A DNA stretch of 5,260 nt, from assembly GCA_938014865.1 (NCBI GenBank), contig CALLQJ010000235.1, forward strand, positions 1 to 5,260, in the 5' to 3' direction. The notes under the pieces are model-generated. The model made no database searches, was not told the origin of the DNA, and saw nothing but the letters and a program-made list of their open reading frames with translations. This document shows, piece after piece, positions 1-5,260 of this stretch. A program made the position numbers and the translations under genes. How positions within the stretch are numbered: the stretch's first letter is position 1; the number at the start of each line of letters is the position of its first letter. Source of the DNA: an uncultured Fastidiosipila sp. Lineage in GTDB: Bacteria > Bacillota > Clostridia > Saccharofermentanales > Fastidiosipilaceae.

Positions 1-50
1 TTCGTGATGACAAGTACTTCTTTTCACTTATTCGTTATCTTACTCTTCCC

Positions 51-70
51 GGGGTTCGTTACCGATCCCC
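51..70 (-). other. Small hairpin with a GTAA (GNRA-type) loop
   Basis: Read on the minus strand, GGGG (70-67) pairs with CCCC (54-51) and TCG (65-63) pairs with CGA (58-56). An A-A mismatch separates the two stems, and the loop is GTAA. No T tract follows on the minus strand, so it is not a standard intrinsic terminator. It may be a 3'-end RNA structure or chance. Confidence 0.25.
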
Positions 71-116
71 CAACCTTCCGTGATGAGCCTTTTTATTTCA
101 GTTTATTTTACAAGTC

Positions 117-139
117 GCCCCCCCGCCCGGGCCCGGGGC
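117..139 (-). other. G/C-only block just after the operon's last stop codon
   Basis: Twenty-three consecutive G/C bases begin 8 bases after the DHHW stop. On the transcript strand the runs are C4, G3, C3, G3, C, G7. The RNA could fold as a very stable hairpin (the C4 run with the G7 run, or the internal CCCGGG palindromes). Its four G3 tracts also fit a short-loop G-quadruplex pattern. What follows on the minus strand is A-rich rather than a T run, so an intrinsic terminator is not well supported. It could instead stabilise the 3' end or pause transcription. The C7 homopolymer (118-124, plus strand) is also a place where assembly length errors are common. Confidence 0.35.
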
Positions 140-146
140 TGACGCT

Positions 147-1289
147 TTAATTTAAGAGCTTAAAGGTATTGTTATCTTCCGCCAGCGTCACGACATTATA
201 GACGAACAAAAGCTCGTCATAAGGACCTCTCGCCATCAGCTCTTCCATCGATTCGCCGTAATAGCGCAGGTCGACGACGGTGATGCGTTCAAAGTAGGGG
301 CAGAGGAAAGGAATCAGGGCGTTGGCATACGAGTCTTTGATCAGGAGCAGGTGCCCGCCCGAGTGCTCGCCCGTTTCGATCCGCAGGAAGTCACGATTAT
401 CACCGGTGAAATAGGTATACTGATCGTAGCCTTTCAGGGCTTCGGGATCGTAAATGCCCTTGCGGAGCAGCTCGCCCTCCGCATCATAAAGACAGATCGC
501 ATCCTGCGAGCGTGCAATATAGCTTTCAATCCGGTCGGGCGTATAAAAGAAACGCTTGCCTTTTGCCAGCGTCGTGCCGGCAAAATCCTTGCTTTGCAAG
601 GCGACACGATAATCCTTTTGCGGATCCTCTTTTTTTAAGGCCTGCCGCCAGGCGTCGGCCGCCTTGGCCGCCCCGTGCTGGGTCCAGTGATGATCAGTTC
701 TGAAGTAAAGCTGATCACTGCCGCTTTTGGCCGATATCAGACGCTCATAGACCCGCGGGAAAATCAGGCCGCCCGCCTCCGCCTGCCGCTTCGCCGCCCG
801 GAGAAGCGGGCTTTGGGGCGCTTCGGGCGCTGCCGGCGGCAAAAGCTCCGGGTAAACCCCCGCTGCACTCGGCAGGAGAAGCAAGGCAGCGGGCTTTTCT
901 TCCCCGGGGAAATACTTCTGTTTAAAGGCAATGAAATCGCTGATATTGCGTTCCAGGCGCTCCCCCGAAATTTCGCGCTGCATTTCCATCATGTAATCTT
1001 TGTCGGCAAAGTAGATTCTGCCGTTGTCGCCCGCCCCGGCCCGGTACTGCGTCTCCCCTTTCAGGCTCAGCCAGAAGTCCCGGCCCGCCGTCTGATCCAG
1101 GAGAAAGGCGGCGCTTTTTTCCGCATAGTCTCCGCTGAAAAATGCTTCGGCCGAAAAATCGGGCGCTTGTTTGAGGGGCCTTCGTTCCGTCGGGGAAAAT
1201 TCCGCCGGGGTCCTGAGAATCGGATAAAGACCGAAAGCCGCCATACAGGCGATCAGCAAAACACTCATGATTTTATTTACCGTCCGCAT
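147..1289 (-). CDS. DHHW-family / AlgX-like surface polysaccharide O-acetylation protein
   Basis: A 380-residue protein with one N-terminal hydrophobic segment (about residues 6-25), so probably a membrane-anchored extracytoplasmic domain. The family signature TDHHWTQHGA starts at residue 198 (D199, H200, H201, W202). A late KDSYAN motif holds S320. In AlgJ/AlgX acetyltransferases an Asp-x-His pair and a later Ser form the catalytic triad, so D199, H201 and S320 are the natural candidates here. An early block resembling the family's GRDFW...LK region lies at about residues 69-77. The length is typical. The start is well supported by an AGGAG motif 5 bases upstream. It follows the MBOAT gene by only 8 bases, so the two are almost surely co-transcribed and translationally linked. 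I infer that it is the terminal transferase that accepts acyl groups delivered by the MBOAT partner and modifies an extracellular glycan. The acceptor is unknown, and esterase activity cannot be excluded. Confidence 0.88.
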   Translation of the reverse strand: MRTVNKIMSVLLIACMAAFGLYPILRTPAEFSPTERRPLKQAPDFSAEAFFSGDYAEKSAAFLLDQTAGRDFWLSLKGETQYRAGAGDNGRIYFADKDYMMEMQREISGERLERNISDFIAFKQKYFPGEEKPAALLLLPSAAGVYPELLPPAAPEAPQSPLLRAAKRQAEAGGLIFPRVYERLISAKSGSDQLYFRTDHHWTQHGAAKAADAWRQALKKEDPQKDYRVALQSKDFAGTTLAKGKRFFYTPDRIESYIARSQDAICLYDAEGELLRKGIYDPEALKGYDQYTYFTGDNRDFLRIETGEHSGGHLLLIKDSYANALIPFLCPYFERITVVDLRYYGESMEELMARGPYDELLFVYNVVTLAEDNNTFKLLN

Positions 1290-1292
1290 AAT

Positions 1293-1299
1293 CTCTCCT
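1293..1299 (-). promoter_or_regulatory. Ribosome binding site of the DHHW gene, overlapping the MBOAT stop
   Basis: AGGAGAG on the minus strand, with its AGGAG core 5 bases before the ATG. It shares bases with the TAG stop of the upstream MBOAT gene (1300-1298). The arrangement suggests translational coupling of the two proteins and fixes the DHHW start. Confidence 0.8.
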
Positions 1300-2689
1300 A
1301 AAAATTAAAGTATAAGAACGAAGAAAAACTTCGGTCAATGATGAAGCTGACGGACAAGAGCAAGATCACGGCCATTCCCGTGAAATACAAGAGTTTATAA
1401 AGGACCGGCCGGCGCCGCAGCTTCCTGCCGATATCCCGGAAGAAGGCCTCCGGAAGGTCGAAGGCAAAAAGCAGTGCCAGAATGATGAGCAGGCTGTGGG
1501 AAGAAATCAGGTAAAGGGCCGTGCCGCTGCTTAAGCCGTTCTGCCCCGTGAGCGCGGCCAAGAATGCCGAAAGCTCGGCTTTTTTCGGGAAGGCAAAAAA
1601 GACCCAGCCCAGATTGACGATCAAAAACGTAATGAGGCGCCGAAAAGGCAGGGCAAGCTTCGGGTAAAGATGTTTTCCGAGATAAAATTTTTCCAGGAGG
1701 AGCCAGATTGCATAATAGAGCCCCCAGATCACAAAATTCAGACTTGAACCGTGCCAGATCCCCGTCAGAAGCCAGACAATCAGGATATTCAGCCCCTGCC
1801 GGAAAGCACCCTTGCGGTTGCCGCCCAAGGGAATGTAGACATAGTCGCGGAACCAGGAACTCAGGGAAATGTGCCAGCGCCGCCAGAAGTCGGAAACGGA
1901 GGCGGAGCGATAGGGTTTGTTGAAGTTTTTCGGACTGCGGAAGCCGAAGATCAGGCTGAGCCCCGAGGCCATTTTGGAATAAGAGGAAAAATCCAGATAA
2001 ATATAAAAACTGTATAAAAGCGATGCTGTCAAAGCCTCAGCAAAGCCCGGAAGCGCAATCGCTTCGGGACCCGCGAGCCGCTGCCACAAATCAAAAATCC
2101 CGTCGGCCAAAAGAACCTTGACAAAGAGCGCGGGCAAAAATCGCCTGAGCCCCGCACTCAGCTGCCAGAGTTCGGCCTTCATCTCCCGAAGCTGGGGGAG
2201 AAAGTGATCAAAGCGCGCGATCGGCCCGGCCGAGATCGCCGTCAGCTGCGGGAAGAAAGATACATAGACGGCAAAATCCGGGTAAGAAAAGCGCAGGTTC
2301 TCGCCCTTCTTTTTATGCTTTCGCAGATCAAAGGCTGCCGACAGCAGACGGAAAGTATAAAAGGACAGACCGAGCGGCAAAACCGGCGCCAAATATTTGC
2401 CCCAGGCGAGCAGGAGGATATTGAGAAGCAGGCTTGCGGCAAAGAGGAGCTTGGCTTTCAGGCCCTCTGCCTCCGACTCCGCCCGCAAAATAAAGTAATT
2501 GATGCTGAGGGAAAGAAAGAGCAGCAGGACGGCCTTCGGCTCGCCCCAGGCATAAAAGAGCAGACTCAGCACAAACAAGATGATTTTGCGCCGCAGATTC
2601 AGGCGTGTTTTTTCTTTCCCCGGCAAGTAAAAAAGCAGCACGGCAAAAGGGAAGAATAAAAAGAGAAACACGAATGTATTAAATGCCAT
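1298..2689 (-). CDS. MBOAT-family membrane-bound O-acyltransferase (AlgI/DltB type)
   Basis: A 463-residue polytopic membrane protein, the usual length for bacterial AlgI/DltB-like MBOAT enzymes. Recognisable blocks in order: an N-terminal LLFYAWGEP segment (about 43-51); the GLSFYTFR block (107-114); AGPIARFDHFLPQL (about 154-167); YLDFSSYSKMASGL (231-244); FWRRWHISLSSWFRDYVYIPLGG (268-290); and TGIWHGSSLNFVIWG (309-323). H313 in the WHG motif matches the invariant MBOAT active-site histidine, and H273 is the second conserved one. Most of the rest is hydrophobic helices. Family members pass an acyl group from a cytoplasmic donor across the membrane for modification of surface polymers (alginate, teichoic acid, peptidoglycan, exopolysaccharide). 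The DHHW partner directly downstream matches the AlgI plus AlgJ/AlgX pairing, so polysaccharide acetylation is more likely than D-alanylation. No dltA/dltC/dltD genes are visible. A GAGG motif sits 6 bases before the ATG. Confidence 0.93.
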   Translation of the reverse strand: MAFNTFVFLFLFFPFAVLLFYLPGKEKTRLNLRRKIILFVLSLLFYAWGEPKAVLLLFLSLSINYFILRAESEAEGLKAKLLFAASLLLNILLLAWGKYLAPVLPLGLSFYTFRLLSAAFDLRKHKKKGENLRFSYPDFAVYVSFFPQLTAISAGPIARFDHFLPQLREMKAELWQLSAGLRRFLPALFVKVLLADGIFDLWQRLAGPEAIALPGFAEALTASLLYSFYIYLDFSSYSKMASGLSLIFGFRSPKNFNKPYRSASVSDFWRRWHISLSSWFRDYVYIPLGGNRKGAFRQGLNILIVWLLTGIWHGSSLNFVIWGLYYAIWLLLEKFYLGKHLYPKLALPFRRLITFLIVNLGWVFFAFPKKAELSAFLAALTGQNGLSSGTALYLISSHSLLIILALLFAFDLPEAFFRDIGRKLRRRPVLYKLLYFTGMAVILLLSVSFIIDRSFSSFLYFNF

Positions 2690-2782
2690 AGTCTGCCTCT
2701 TTTTCTCCTGCTGCCTTTTGCTGCAGCTGCTTCAGATGCACTTTGTGTTCATTTGTTATCAATTATAAAAACTGCTTTGCTT
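2690..2782 (-). other. 93-base gap between the DUF4358 and MBOAT genes
   Basis: No gene. A TATAAT hexamer occurs at about 2768-2763 on the minus strand, but no -35-like element lies at the proper distance, so an internal promoter is not supported. The sequence nearest the MBOAT start is purine-rich (AGGAG and GAGG), consistent with ribosome binding. A short palindromic GCAGCTGC is present, with no terminator-like T run. Confidence 0.4.
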
Positions 2783-3298
2783 TTACTGCGCCTCTATCCA
2801 GTCTTCAACGGCTTTTTTCGCAGCCGCATTGTCCGGTGAAATCACACTGAAGACATAGTTTCCGCTGCGGATGAGCACGGGATCGTCCAGATTTTCCAAT
2901 TGCTCCGGCGTGTAATTTTCATAGGATTTCCGAAAATACTCGTAGCGCGCCTGCATCGCTTCTTCCGTCGCTTCGGCCGTCGCTTCATCTTTCGCCTCAA
3001 AGAGGGCAATTTCTTCCGCGGTCGAGCCGCCGCCTGCAATCACAAGATACTGTGAAAAATCCTCTCGTTCAACTTGCTCCATATAACGGTCCCAAAGCTG
3101 ATCCGGCAAGGGTGCGAGATCTTTATCCTGCCATTCGACGGCCGCTAAAATCTGATCGCCCAAGCTTTCAAGATCCGCGCCAGCCGCAATCGTCTGCTGC
3201 TTCCCGCCGCAGCCGGAAAGGAAAAGCAGGAGGCAGGCTGCCAGAAAGGCAGCAGCACGCCCCGCATAATCTTTTAGGCTCTTTTTCTGAATTTTCAT
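2783..3298 (-). CDS. DUF4358-type small lipoprotein
   Basis: A 171-residue protein with a lipoprotein signal: basic N-terminus (MKIQKKSLK), hydrophobic stretch (about residues 15-28), then the lipobox LSGC with Cys30 as the predicted lipidated residue. The mature part resembles the DUF4358 family as I recall it: an N-terminal helix (DLESLGDQIL, 42-51), a central EEIALFEAKDEATAEA segment (95-110), a charged helix ending in a YENYTPEQLENL block (about 126-137), and the GNYVFSVISPDNAAAKKAVE C-terminus (146-165). The reaction is unknown. Family members recur, to my knowledge, near MBOAT, DHHW and GDSL genes in Clostridia, which fits this position. I chose ATG 3298 because the signal peptide begins there and purine-rich GGGGGAG/GGAAG sequences lie just upstream. 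An in-frame ATG at 3382 would add 28 residues without signal character and would overlap the upstream gene. Probably an extracellular accessory protein of the acylation system. Confidence 0.82.
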   Translation of the reverse strand: MKIQKKSLKDYAGRAAAFLAACLLLFLSGCGGKQQTIAAGADLESLGDQILAAVEWQDKDLAPLPDQLWDRYMEQVEREDFSQYLVIAGGGSTAEEIALFEAKDEATAEATEEAMQARYEYFRKSYENYTPEQLENLDDPVLIRSGNYVFSVISPDNAAAKKAVEDWIEAQ

Positions 3299-3336
3299 TT
3301 TTAAACTTCCACTCCCCCGTTCGTTCTTTTTTTCGT

Positions 3337-4335
3337 TCAGGATTTTCTCGGCACCACATGCCGGGCAATATAATCCTGCCATTTCAGTGTATACGCTCTG
3401 CCGAAATGAATGCCGTCCGTGGCCGCATCTTCCGGGAGGCTGCCGTCCGCCGCCGCCACGGCCTCGCTCGGATCCAGGAAATAAACCCCCAGGGTCTGCG
3501 CCAGGTCTTCAATGCGCCGGTTGAATTGTCCGATCACCTCATTATTGACATAGGCATTGCCGTCTTGCGAATGCGCGACCGGCAAAATGGCCTGCACGTA
3601 AATATTCGCCTGCGGCTGCTTTTCCATAATATCACGGACCACGTCTTCATAATGCGAAATGAAGCTGTCAAGCGGCCAGCCTGTCTCGTTAATGCCGAAA
3701 GCAATGTAGACTTCGCCGTAGCGGCCGCGATTGCGGTCAATCAAGGCTGCGGCCGTCCCGCCGCCGTTGATCCCCAGGTCTTTGCGGAAATATTCGCCTA
3801 TATTAAAGCCTTTGCCGTAAATAAAATCCGCATCATAAAGTGTCCCGTAAAGCATCAGGCCCTCGATCCTCGAATCACCGATAAAGAGGCTGTCGGCAAA
3901 GTAGGCATCGTCTTTAGGCTCGGATTCAGGGGGGCAGAGATCCGGGGAAATCGTCGAAACAGTGTCCGTCGCTTCCGTCTCTTCTTCAGCTTCTGTTTCT
4001 TCCGTCGGCTCTGCGTCTTCTGTCGCTTCTGTTGCTTCGCTCGCTTACTCAGCTGTCCCGGCCGCTCTCGGCTCGGCGGTGCTGCTTTCCGAGGGCTCTG
4101 TTTTCTTGGACGTTTCGGACAAAGCCGCTTCCGTCTCCCTTTCCGTCGTGCTCTTCAGGGGCGCCGGACGTTCGGCGCTTTTTTCCGTTGCCTCTTTCTT
4201 TGTTTCCCGCATCACCGTATGCCGCGGAAGCAGAGTCCTCCTGCTTTCACCCTTTTTCTGAGCCGCCGTATTGCAGCCTGTCAGCAGCAAAAGCACCAGT
4301 GACAGACATATACTAAGTGTCCTTTTAAAGGACAT
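3337..4335 (-). pseudogene. SGNH/GDSL-type hydrolase lipoprotein, split by an in-frame TAA
   Basis: Read through the stop, this is one frame of 332 codons: a lipoprotein signal (MSFKRTLSIC..., lipobox LTGC, Cys21), a Glu/Thr/Ala/Ser-rich linker to about residue 130, then an SGNH domain. Block I is FIGDSR (catalytic S155), block III is FGINETGW (N216), and block V is DGIHFG (D307, H310), so the catalytic set is complete. TAA at 4047-4045 (codon 97) interrupts the linker, and no frameshift is needed to join the halves. A gene caller would report the 3' piece as a 172-residue ORF starting at ATG 3855. That start lies after GDS and so loses the catalytic Ser, which makes it an unlikely true start. 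The head piece is contiguous with the TatD frame. The mature protein would be an extracellular esterase or O-acyltransferase tethered to the membrane by lipid. It lies 38 bases before the DUF4358 gene. It could be a genuine recent nonsense mutation or a sequence error in a repetitive linker. Confidence 0.82.
3961..4080 (-). repeat. Low-complexity linker coding sequence (EAT-rich)
   Basis: This part of the SGNH lipoprotein gene consists mostly of short variations on GAAGCGACA/GAAGCAACA, giving the repeated residues E-A-T, T-E-E and A-E-P. Such linkers separate the lipid anchor from the globular domain and vary freely in length. The in-frame TAA falls inside it, between ...AGTAE and ASEATE..., where a single substitution from GAA (Glu), the commonest linker codon, would give TAA. 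Confidence 0.6.
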
Positions 4336-5259
4336 GATCACATCCTCCTCTTTCATCCTGTCTTTATTCTCTCTGTCGCGCATAATAAACCCGGGCACGC
4401 TTGCCGAAAGCAAATTCAGGCAAGTGCGCGTCCCGGTTTCTCTGACATTTTCTCTTAACTTTTTTACTTCAATTTGAAATAAATTGCAAGCATTTCGGAA
4501 CGTTCTTTCGGCCAGATCTTCCGAAGAGACGCCGCGTATTTCGGCAATACGTTCAGCAATATAGCGGACATAAGCCGGCTCATTGCGTCTTCCCCGGTGC
4601 GGTTCCGGGGTCAGGTACGGGCAATCCGTCTCAATCAGCAGGCGCTCCGCGGGCAGCCTCTTGGCATTCTCCACGGGCCGCCTGGCATTTTTAAAGGTCA
4701 CCGGACCGTCGAGGCCTAAATAAAAGCCCAGCTTCAAAAGTTCTTCGGCAAATTCTGCCGAGCCGGAATAGCAGTGGAAAACACCCGGATCCGGGCGCAG
4801 AAGCCCGGCCTCCTGCATCTGCCGGACGGCTCTGATTGAATCCTGATGCGCATCGCGGTCATGCACCACAAAAGGCAGGTCATAGTCATAAGCCAGTTTC
4901 ATCTGCCCTTTAAAGGCCGCAAGCTGCACCTCGTCGGCGTGGCGCTCATCGAAATGGTAGTCCAGGCCGATTTCTCCGATACCGACAATACAGCCTGCTT
5001 CGTCCGCCTCCAAAAGACCGCGGAGCTCTTGCTCAGCCTCTTCATCCCACTGATCCGCATCATGCGGGTGAATGCCGATCACCGCCCGCAGCAGCGGGTA
5101 CTCCTTCGCCAGACGCACGGCTTCCGCAGAAGACGCCAGGTCATAGCCGATGACATTCATCAGCCTGACGCCTGCATCCTCCGCCCGTCCGATCACCTCC
5201 TCGAGGTCATCCTGATACGCCGCCTCGTTTAAATGGGTATGGGTATCAAATAAAAGCAT
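4045..5259 (-). CDS. tatD: TatD-family metal-dependent hydrolase, reading in frame into the next lipoprotein
   Basis: Residues 1 to about 263 are a complete TatD-type TIM-barrel hydrolase. The metal/active-site set is present: DTHTH (H7, H9), GIHPH (H64, H66), GEIGLDYH (E96), VVHDRDA (H133), FHCYSG (H162) and ETDCPYLTP (D212). The family includes 3'-5' DNA/RNA exonucleases and related phosphohydrolases of the cytoplasm, with roles proposed in DNA repair. The ATG is at the window edge, so its ribosome binding site cannot be seen, but MLLFDTHTHL matches the usual N-terminus. TatD proteins normally end near NACNLFQI (about 4471), at 255-265 residues. Here no stop follows. The frame continues through 45 residues that look like translated intergenic sequence, then the lipoprotein signal from 4335, to a TAA at 4047-4045 (404 residues in all). 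I read the extra part as the start of the next gene rather than a functional TatD domain. Confidence 0.88.
   Translation of the reverse strand: MLLFDTHTHLNEAAYQDDLEEVIGRAEDAGVRLMNVIGYDLASSAEAVRLAKEYPLLRAVIGIHPHDADQWDEEAEQELRGLLEADEAGCIVGIGEIGLDYHFDERHADEVQLAAFKGQMKLAYDYDLPFVVHDRDAHQDSIRAVRQMQEAGLLRPDPGVFHCYSGSAEFAEELLKLGFYLGLDGPVTFKNARRPVENAKRLPAERLLIETDCPYLTPEPHRGRRNEPAYVRYIAERIAEIRGVSSEDLAERTFRNACNLFQIEVKKLRENVRETGTRTCLNLLSASVPGFIMRDRENKDRMKEEDVIMSFKRTLSICLSLVLLLLTGCNTAAQKKGESRRTLLPRHTVMRETKKEATEKSAERPAPLKSTTERETEAALSETSKKTEPSESSTAEPRAAGTAE
4343..4350 (-). promoter_or_regulatory. Ribosome binding site that sets the SGNH lipoprotein start
   Basis: GAGGAGGA on the minus strand, 7 bases before the ATG at 4335. 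It is a near-perfect Shine-Dalgarno sequence at ideal spacing and lies directly ahead of a lipoprotein signal peptide. It shows that the lipoprotein is an independent gene, although the TatD frame reads through it. The in-frame ATG at 4356 lies upstream of this site and is a worse choice. Confidence 0.82.
4387..4439 (-). terminator. Possible intrinsic terminator after tatD
   Basis: On the minus strand an imperfect inverted repeat runs from AAACCGGGACGCGCACTTGCC-type sequence (4439-4419), across a 13-base loop (4418-4406), to an arm ending GCCCGGGTTT (4405-4387). CTTGCC/GGCAAG closes the loop, and further G/C pairs with small bulges and AAA/TTT extend the stem. It is followed by ATTATG, so the T-rich tail (TTTATTAT) is short. 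This is what one expects between tatD and a separately transcribed gene, yet here it lies inside the uninterrupted TatD reading frame. Efficiency is uncertain. It could instead be an attenuating hairpin. Confidence 0.5.
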
Positions 5260-5260
5260 T

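Larger units (their letters stand above)
1..146. other. Non-coding tail after the last gene of the cluster
   Basis: No supportable ORF lies on either strand. On the minus strand this follows the stop of the DHHW gene. It holds a G/C-rich block (117-139), a T-rich stretch on the plus strand (about 88-110), a small hairpin (51-70), and the octamer CGTGATGA twice in direct orientation (3-10 and 80-87). It is probably the 3' untranslated region and the spacer to the next gene, which lies outside the window. No convincing promoter was recognised. Confidence 0.6.

Noticed and set aside
675..1301. 208-codon plus-strand open frame
   Set aside because: It lies wholly opposite the DHHW gene, has no ribosome binding site or motif, and has the Arg/Pro-rich composition of an antisense shadow.
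1298..2689. MBOAT gene as dltB of a D-alanylation operon
   Set aside because: No dltA, dltC or dltD is adjacent. The direct partner is a DHHW/AlgX-like protein, which points to polysaccharide acylation.
2740..2790. Internal promoter before the MBOAT gene (TATAAT on the minus strand)
   Set aside because: The hexamer 17 bases upstream (about GCGCAG/CGCAGT) does not resemble TTGACA, and a lone TATAAT in A/T-rich spacer is expected by chance.
3299..3382. Upstream ATG at 3382 as the start of the DUF4358 lipoprotein
   Set aside because: It would add 28 residues ahead of a normal lipoprotein signal and overlap the SGNH gene by 46 bases. ATG 3298 fits the signal peptide far better, despite the CPAC pair that could suggest a zinc ribbon.
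3337..3855. SGNH hydrolase as a stand-alone 172-residue protein starting at ATG 3855
   Set aside because: The GDS block with the catalytic Ser is encoded just upstream in the same frame (3885-3868), so this start would remove the active site. No clear Shine-Dalgarno sequence precedes it.
3052..4302. 416-codon open frame on the plus strand
   Set aside because: It is antisense to the SGNH and DUF4358 genes, whose motifs are unmistakable. Its product is rich in Arg, Phe and Cys with no recognisable domain, typical of a shadow frame opposite a low-complexity linker.

Overview
This window looks like part of a Bacillota chromosome, most likely an anaerobic Clostridia-type lineage. The basis is moderate G+C, Gram-positive-style lipoprotein signals, strong AGGAG-type ribosome binding sites, and the gene set TatD / SGNH lipoprotein / DUF4358 lipoprotein / MBOAT / DHHW. 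The assignment is by gene content only. No rRNA, tRNA, mobile element, CRISPR array or phage gene was seen.

All genes lie on the minus strand and read from the right edge to the left. The order is: (1) a TatD-family metal-dependent hydrolase starting at 5259; (2) an SGNH/GDSL hydrolase lipoprotein (4335 to 3337), interrupted by one in-frame TAA at 4047-4045; (3) a small DUF4358-type lipoprotein (3298 to 2783); (4) an MBOAT-family membrane O-acyltransferase (2689 to 1298); (5) a DHHW/AlgX-like protein with an N-terminal membrane anchor (1289 to 147). The last 146 bases are non-coding and hold a very G/C-rich block and a small hairpin.

Genes 2-5 look like a cell-surface glycan O-acylation cassette. 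By analogy with AlgI plus AlgJ/AlgX of alginate acetylation, the MBOAT protein would pass an acyl group, probably acetyl, across the membrane. The anchored DHHW protein would place it on an extracellular polymer. The SGNH lipoprotein could act as a second transferase or an esterase on the same polymer. The DUF4358 lipoprotein has no known reaction and is probably an accessory surface protein. TatD is a housekeeping neighbour rather than part of the system.

The oddest region is 5259-3337. TatD has no stop codon at its expected end (about 4470). Its frame runs through a terminator-like inverted repeat and directly into the SGNH lipoprotein, whose own frame is the same. The whole 1923-base stretch is open except for the single TAA in the SGNH linker. 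As written, the first ORF is a 404-codon TatD plus lipoprotein-head fusion, and the catalytic SGNH domain is left without a proper start. Either the locus is decaying (or carries sequence errors), or the arrangement is real and unusual.
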